DNA of 7,228 nt from Collinsella sp. (lineage in GTDB: Bacteria; Actinomycetota; Coriobacteriia; Coriobacteriales; Coriobacteriaceae). The notes beneath the pieces are model-generated. The model did not search any database, was not told the DNA's origin, and saw nothing but the letters and a program-made list of their open reading frames with translations. Numbering within the stretch: the stretch's first letter is position 1; every line of letters starts with the position of its first letter. This document shows, one piece after another, positions 5,487-7,228 of the stretch. The position numbers and the translations under genes were made by a program. The DNA is taken from positions 1 to 7,228 of the forward strand of contig JAUMSH010000051.1 of NCBI GenBank assembly GCA_031292915.1, written 5' to 3'.

Positions 5487-6479
5487 CTAGCCATTGAGCT
5501 TGTTGATGTCATCGTCGGTGATGGCCCCCTCCTGGCTAGGCGACGGGCTGGCGCCGTTGTTATCGGAGGCGTCGTCATCGGAGGACTCAGTCTCGTTGGA
5601 CGTGGAGTCGGATGCCTGCACATTGGCCCCCGAAACGGTCTTGGCGGTAAGGTCATAGGGCGTCTGGCCGTACCAGACGCAGTGGACCGCCTCGAGCGTG
5701 CCGTCGGCCGTGATGCCGTCGAGGGCATCGCTCACGGCACGGCACAGCTCATCGTTAGAGCTAAGGCCTGCGACGCCAAGCGTGGAGGGCGCCTCGAGCG
5801 CACCGACATAGGAGACCTCGCTCATCAGGCGTGCAAGGTAGCCGCCGGCCGTGGAGTCGCAGATTACATAGTCGACCTCGCCGGACTCGAGCGCCTCAAA
5901 GCACTCGTTGATGTTGGAGTAGGTCTTTTGGTTGGCGGTAATGCTCTGCTTAGCAAGCGCCTCCTGCGAGGCCGAGGACATCTGAACGCCCAGGGTGGAC
6001 GTGTTAAGGGTATCGGTGGAAACGCTTAGCGACCCACCATCGCTAGTTTTACCGAACACGGAAGTGGCATCGTACAGGCAGGTGCCGAGCGAGCTAATGT
6101 CCCCGTCCGTGGAGTTAATCTCGCCGATAAAGATATCGGCCTTTTTGTCGCCGAGCGCGGAATCTGCCGAAGACGCATCGACAAAGGCGACCTTAAGGCC
6201 CATGCGGCTTGCGAGGGCGCGGGCGGCGTCGACCGCATACCCCGTGAGCTCGCCGTCGGCGTCCTGTATGGCCTGCGGCGCATCGGAAGTATCGAGGGCG
6301 ACCGTCAGGGTTCCGGGAGTGACCAGGGCATCGTCCGACACCGCCGGCGTGACGGTCTCGTACTCGATCTGGTCGATCGTGGGAGTCGTGAACGTAGACA
6401 GCGGGTTGAACGCGCATCCGCTCAGGCCCAAAACGGCGATGACCGCTGCGGTCCCAGCACCTAACCGAGCCGCGTGCAT
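5487..6479 (-). CDS. Solute-binding lipoprotein of an ABC transporter (amino-acid family 3-like)
   Basis: A 330-residue secreted lipoprotein. The signal peptide is MHAARLGAGTAAVIAVLG with lipobox LSGC and lipid-bearing Cys22. The family 3 solute-binding fold spans about residues 55-273: TLTVALDTSD, the GELTGYAVDAARALASRMGL helix, KKADIFIGE, then VDYVICDSTAGGYLARL in the second lobe and a final ECVWYG-like end (HCVWYG, 266-271). It should capture a small solute outside the membrane. The Thr-x-x-Arg ligand loop usual in amino-acid binders is replaced by INSTDGDISS (121-130), so the ligand may differ. The C-terminus adds a Ser/Asp/Asn/Glu-rich stretch (about 287-318). No permease or ATPase gene is nearby. 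The ATG at 6477-6479 has GAGGGG 7 bases upstream; an ATG at 6495-6497 with a weaker AGGG is the alternative (336 residues). Longer in-frame extensions look non-coding. Confidence 0.83.
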   Translation of the reverse strand: MHAARLGAGTAAVIAVLGLSGCAFNPLSTFTTPTIDQIEYETVTPAVSDDALVTPGTLTVALDTSDAPQAIQDADGELTGYAVDAARALASRMGLKVAFVDASSADSALGDKKADIFIGEINSTDGDISSLGTCLYDATSVFGKTSDGGSLSVSTDTLNTSTLGVQMSSASQEALAKQSITANQKTYSNINECFEALESGEVDYVICDSTAGGYLARLMSEVSYVGALEAPSTLGVAGLSSNDELCRAVSDALDGITADGTLEAVHCVWYGQTPYDLTAKTVSGANVQASDSTSNETESSDDDASDNNGASPSPSQEGAITDDDINKLNG

Positions 6480-6822
6480 CAAGCTGCCCCTCACCATGTC
6501 CACTACCCTGCCTTCTGTGTCGTATACGATCCGTGCGTTGCGCGGAATATCAGGTTGTTCCCACCAGCTGACCTGGTATTTGACCCCACACTTGCGCACC
6601 GGGGTGTTTGCTCGGGAGGCCGCAGCCACCTTCACGACTGACCCGCTCGCCCGCGAGGCGGTATTGCCCCAAAGAAAGTAGAACGGACGGTGCGGCTTAC
6701 ATCTAGGACGCGCCATGATCGCGCCGCGCGCACGCGGTCGCTTACGTGGATCCCTTTGACCGCGTCTGTCTTGGACTAGGACGGGCATTTCGTCCGTCCG
6801 CAACCACAGCCTGGCAGGAACG
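6480..6822 (-). promoter_or_regulatory. Long GC-rich leader of the lipoprotein gene
   Basis: If transcription starts about 7 bases after the TATAAT at 6829-6834, some 340 bases precede the lipoprotein start. The frame is open through it, but there are no ribosome binding sites before its internal ATGs, and codons such as AGA and AGG are used, so it is more likely untranslated. Inverted repeats include ACGCGGTC / GACCGCGT (6732-6739 and 6758-6765), GGACGG / CCGTCC (6779-6784 and 6794-6799) and CCGCG / CGCGG (6724-6737). A 10-base palindrome TCGTATACGA lies at 6520-6529. I could not match it to a known riboswitch class. Confidence 0.4.
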
Positions 6823-6828
6823 TAGCGC

Positions 6829-6857
6829 ATTATAGCTAAGTTCAAGCTAAAGTTTAA
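6829..6857 (-). promoter_or_regulatory. Sigma70-type promoter for the lipoprotein transcript
   Basis: A perfect -10 TATAAT (6829-6834) lies 17 bases after a weak -35 TTAAAC (6852-6857) on the minus strand. The spacer carries a near direct repeat, AACTTTAGCT then AACTTAGCT, a possible activator or repressor site. It is the best promoter match seen in the window and faces the lipoprotein gene. Confidence 0.6.
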
Positions 6858-7166
6858 GGTTAGGGACGTTATTCGCATCGCGAGTACAGATTTCGCAGGT
6901 CAGGACGGGCCGCACGTGCTCTGATTGAGCCCGTCGCTCCCCTATGGAAAGCCCCAACACACCCGTCTTAGGGCGCCGTGGCCAAAAAATAGCAAATATG
7001 AGTACTGTTACCAATTTAGTAGCAGGAGTTTTTGGCTCTGCAAGCTGTTTTCACGCTCTATAACGTCAGATTGATGCCAGGATATTCCACATTTGTTTAA
7101 TAACTTGGTGGCGCGCGCAGACGTGGTGTAAGAGTGTCCTGAGGTCCGTCGCTGCAAGCCCCGATG
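6858..7166. other. Intergenic stretch with hairpin and AT-rich island
   Basis: About 310 bases with no supported gene. It holds GACGGGC / GCCCGTC (6904-6910 and 6929-6935, an 18-base loop) and an AT-rich island (about 6982-7110) with its own inverted repeat. Neither strand shows a clear intrinsic terminator for the gene ending at 7167. No tRNA was recognised. Confidence 0.5.
6981..7036. repeat. AT-rich inverted repeat GCCAAAAA / TTTTTGGC
   Basis: Arms at 6981-6988 and 7029-7036 enclose 40 bases. These contain the short direct repeat TAGCA and the 6-base palindrome AGTACT. On the minus strand TTGGTA, 17 bases, TATTTT reads as a weak promoter inside it. The composition departs sharply from the surrounding GC-rich DNA. 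It could be an operator, an RNA element or a dispersed intergenic repeat. Confidence 0.4.
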
Positions 7167-7208
7167 TTACTCCTTCTTGAGGCCGCGCTTCTCGACTATC
7201 TCGTCCAC
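7167..7208 (-). CDS. C-terminal end of an unidentified gene (partial)
   Basis: Minus-strand codons from 7208 down read VDEIVEKRGLKKE then TAA (7167-7169). The charged helical ending with GC-rich third positions is typical of a real protein end, and the strand agrees with all other genes. Only 13 residues are visible before the adapter sequence, so the product cannot be named. Confidence 0.5.
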   Translation of the reverse strand: MDEIVEKRGLKKE

Positions 7209-7228
7209 CTGTCTCTTATACACATCTG
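7209..7228 (+). other. Tn5/Nextera adapter remnant (sequencing artefact)
   Basis: Bases 7209-7227 read CTGTCTCTTATACACATCT, the Tn5 mosaic-end adapter used in Nextera libraries, and the next base G fits the read-2 continuation. It lies exactly at the end of the window, as expected for untrimmed adapter at a contig end. It should not be treated as genomic sequence. Confidence 0.95.

Noticed and set aside
6500..6680. Resemblance of the lipoprotein leader to T-box or cyclic-di-GMP riboswitch motifs
   Set aside because: Only short fragments match (for example GCAAAC and GGTGG); the conserved cores in correct order were not found.
6480..6878. N-terminal extension of the lipoprotein frame up to 133 codons
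   Set aside because: It would bury a clear lipoprotein signal peptide, overlaps the promoter, has no ribosome binding sites and uses rare codons.
7066..7092. 8-codon minus-strand open frame in the AT-rich island
   Set aside because: It has no ribosome binding site and is too short to support.

Overview
The window reads as chromosomal DNA of a high-GC Gram-positive gut actinobacterium, most likely a Coriobacteriia of the Collinsella type. This rests on GC-rich codon use, strong GGAG-type ribosome binding sites, very tight gene packing, and the gene set (long-form ribosome hibernation factor, DegV protein, NAD-type isocitrate dehydrogenase, actinobacterial-style lipoprotein). The genus is an inference from style; no rRNA or marker gene is present. 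Every supported gene lies on the minus strand, so transcription runs from high to low coordinates.

From high to low coordinates: the last 20 bases match a Tn5/Nextera sequencing adapter, so real genomic sequence probably stops near 7208. Next comes the C-terminal end of an unidentified gene (stop at 7167-7169), then about 690 bases without a convincing gene. That stretch holds an AT-rich island with an inverted repeat (6981-7036), a good sigma70-type promoter (6829-6857) and a long GC-rich leader. The leader precedes a solute-binding lipoprotein (5487-6479) that ends in an acidic Ser-rich tail. A terminator (5380-5420) and a 300-base leader separate it from the hibernation factor gene hpf (4585-5169). 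An intrinsic terminator (4524-4555) follows hpf and lies almost against the ribosome binding site of a degV-family gene (3552-4505).

After degV comes a compact four-gene run with gaps of 5, 15 and 6 bases: a beta-hydroxyacid dehydrogenase with a Cys/His-rich repeated tail, a two-helix membrane protein, a HEAT-like helical repeat protein and an NAD-dependent isocitrate dehydrogenase. In two of the three junctions the downstream ribosome binding site is written inside the last codons of the upstream gene, which suggests translational coupling. A 10-bp hairpin (46-74) follows, and the ribosome binding site and start codon of another minus-strand gene sit at the left edge.

The most unusual item is the dehydrogenase tail: 14 His and 9 Cys in 51 residues, including three exact-period 12-residue repeats, added to an otherwise ordinary oxidoreductase. 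It looks like a metal-binding module and is the best candidate here for something undescribed. No mobile element, CRISPR array, tRNA or rRNA was seen.
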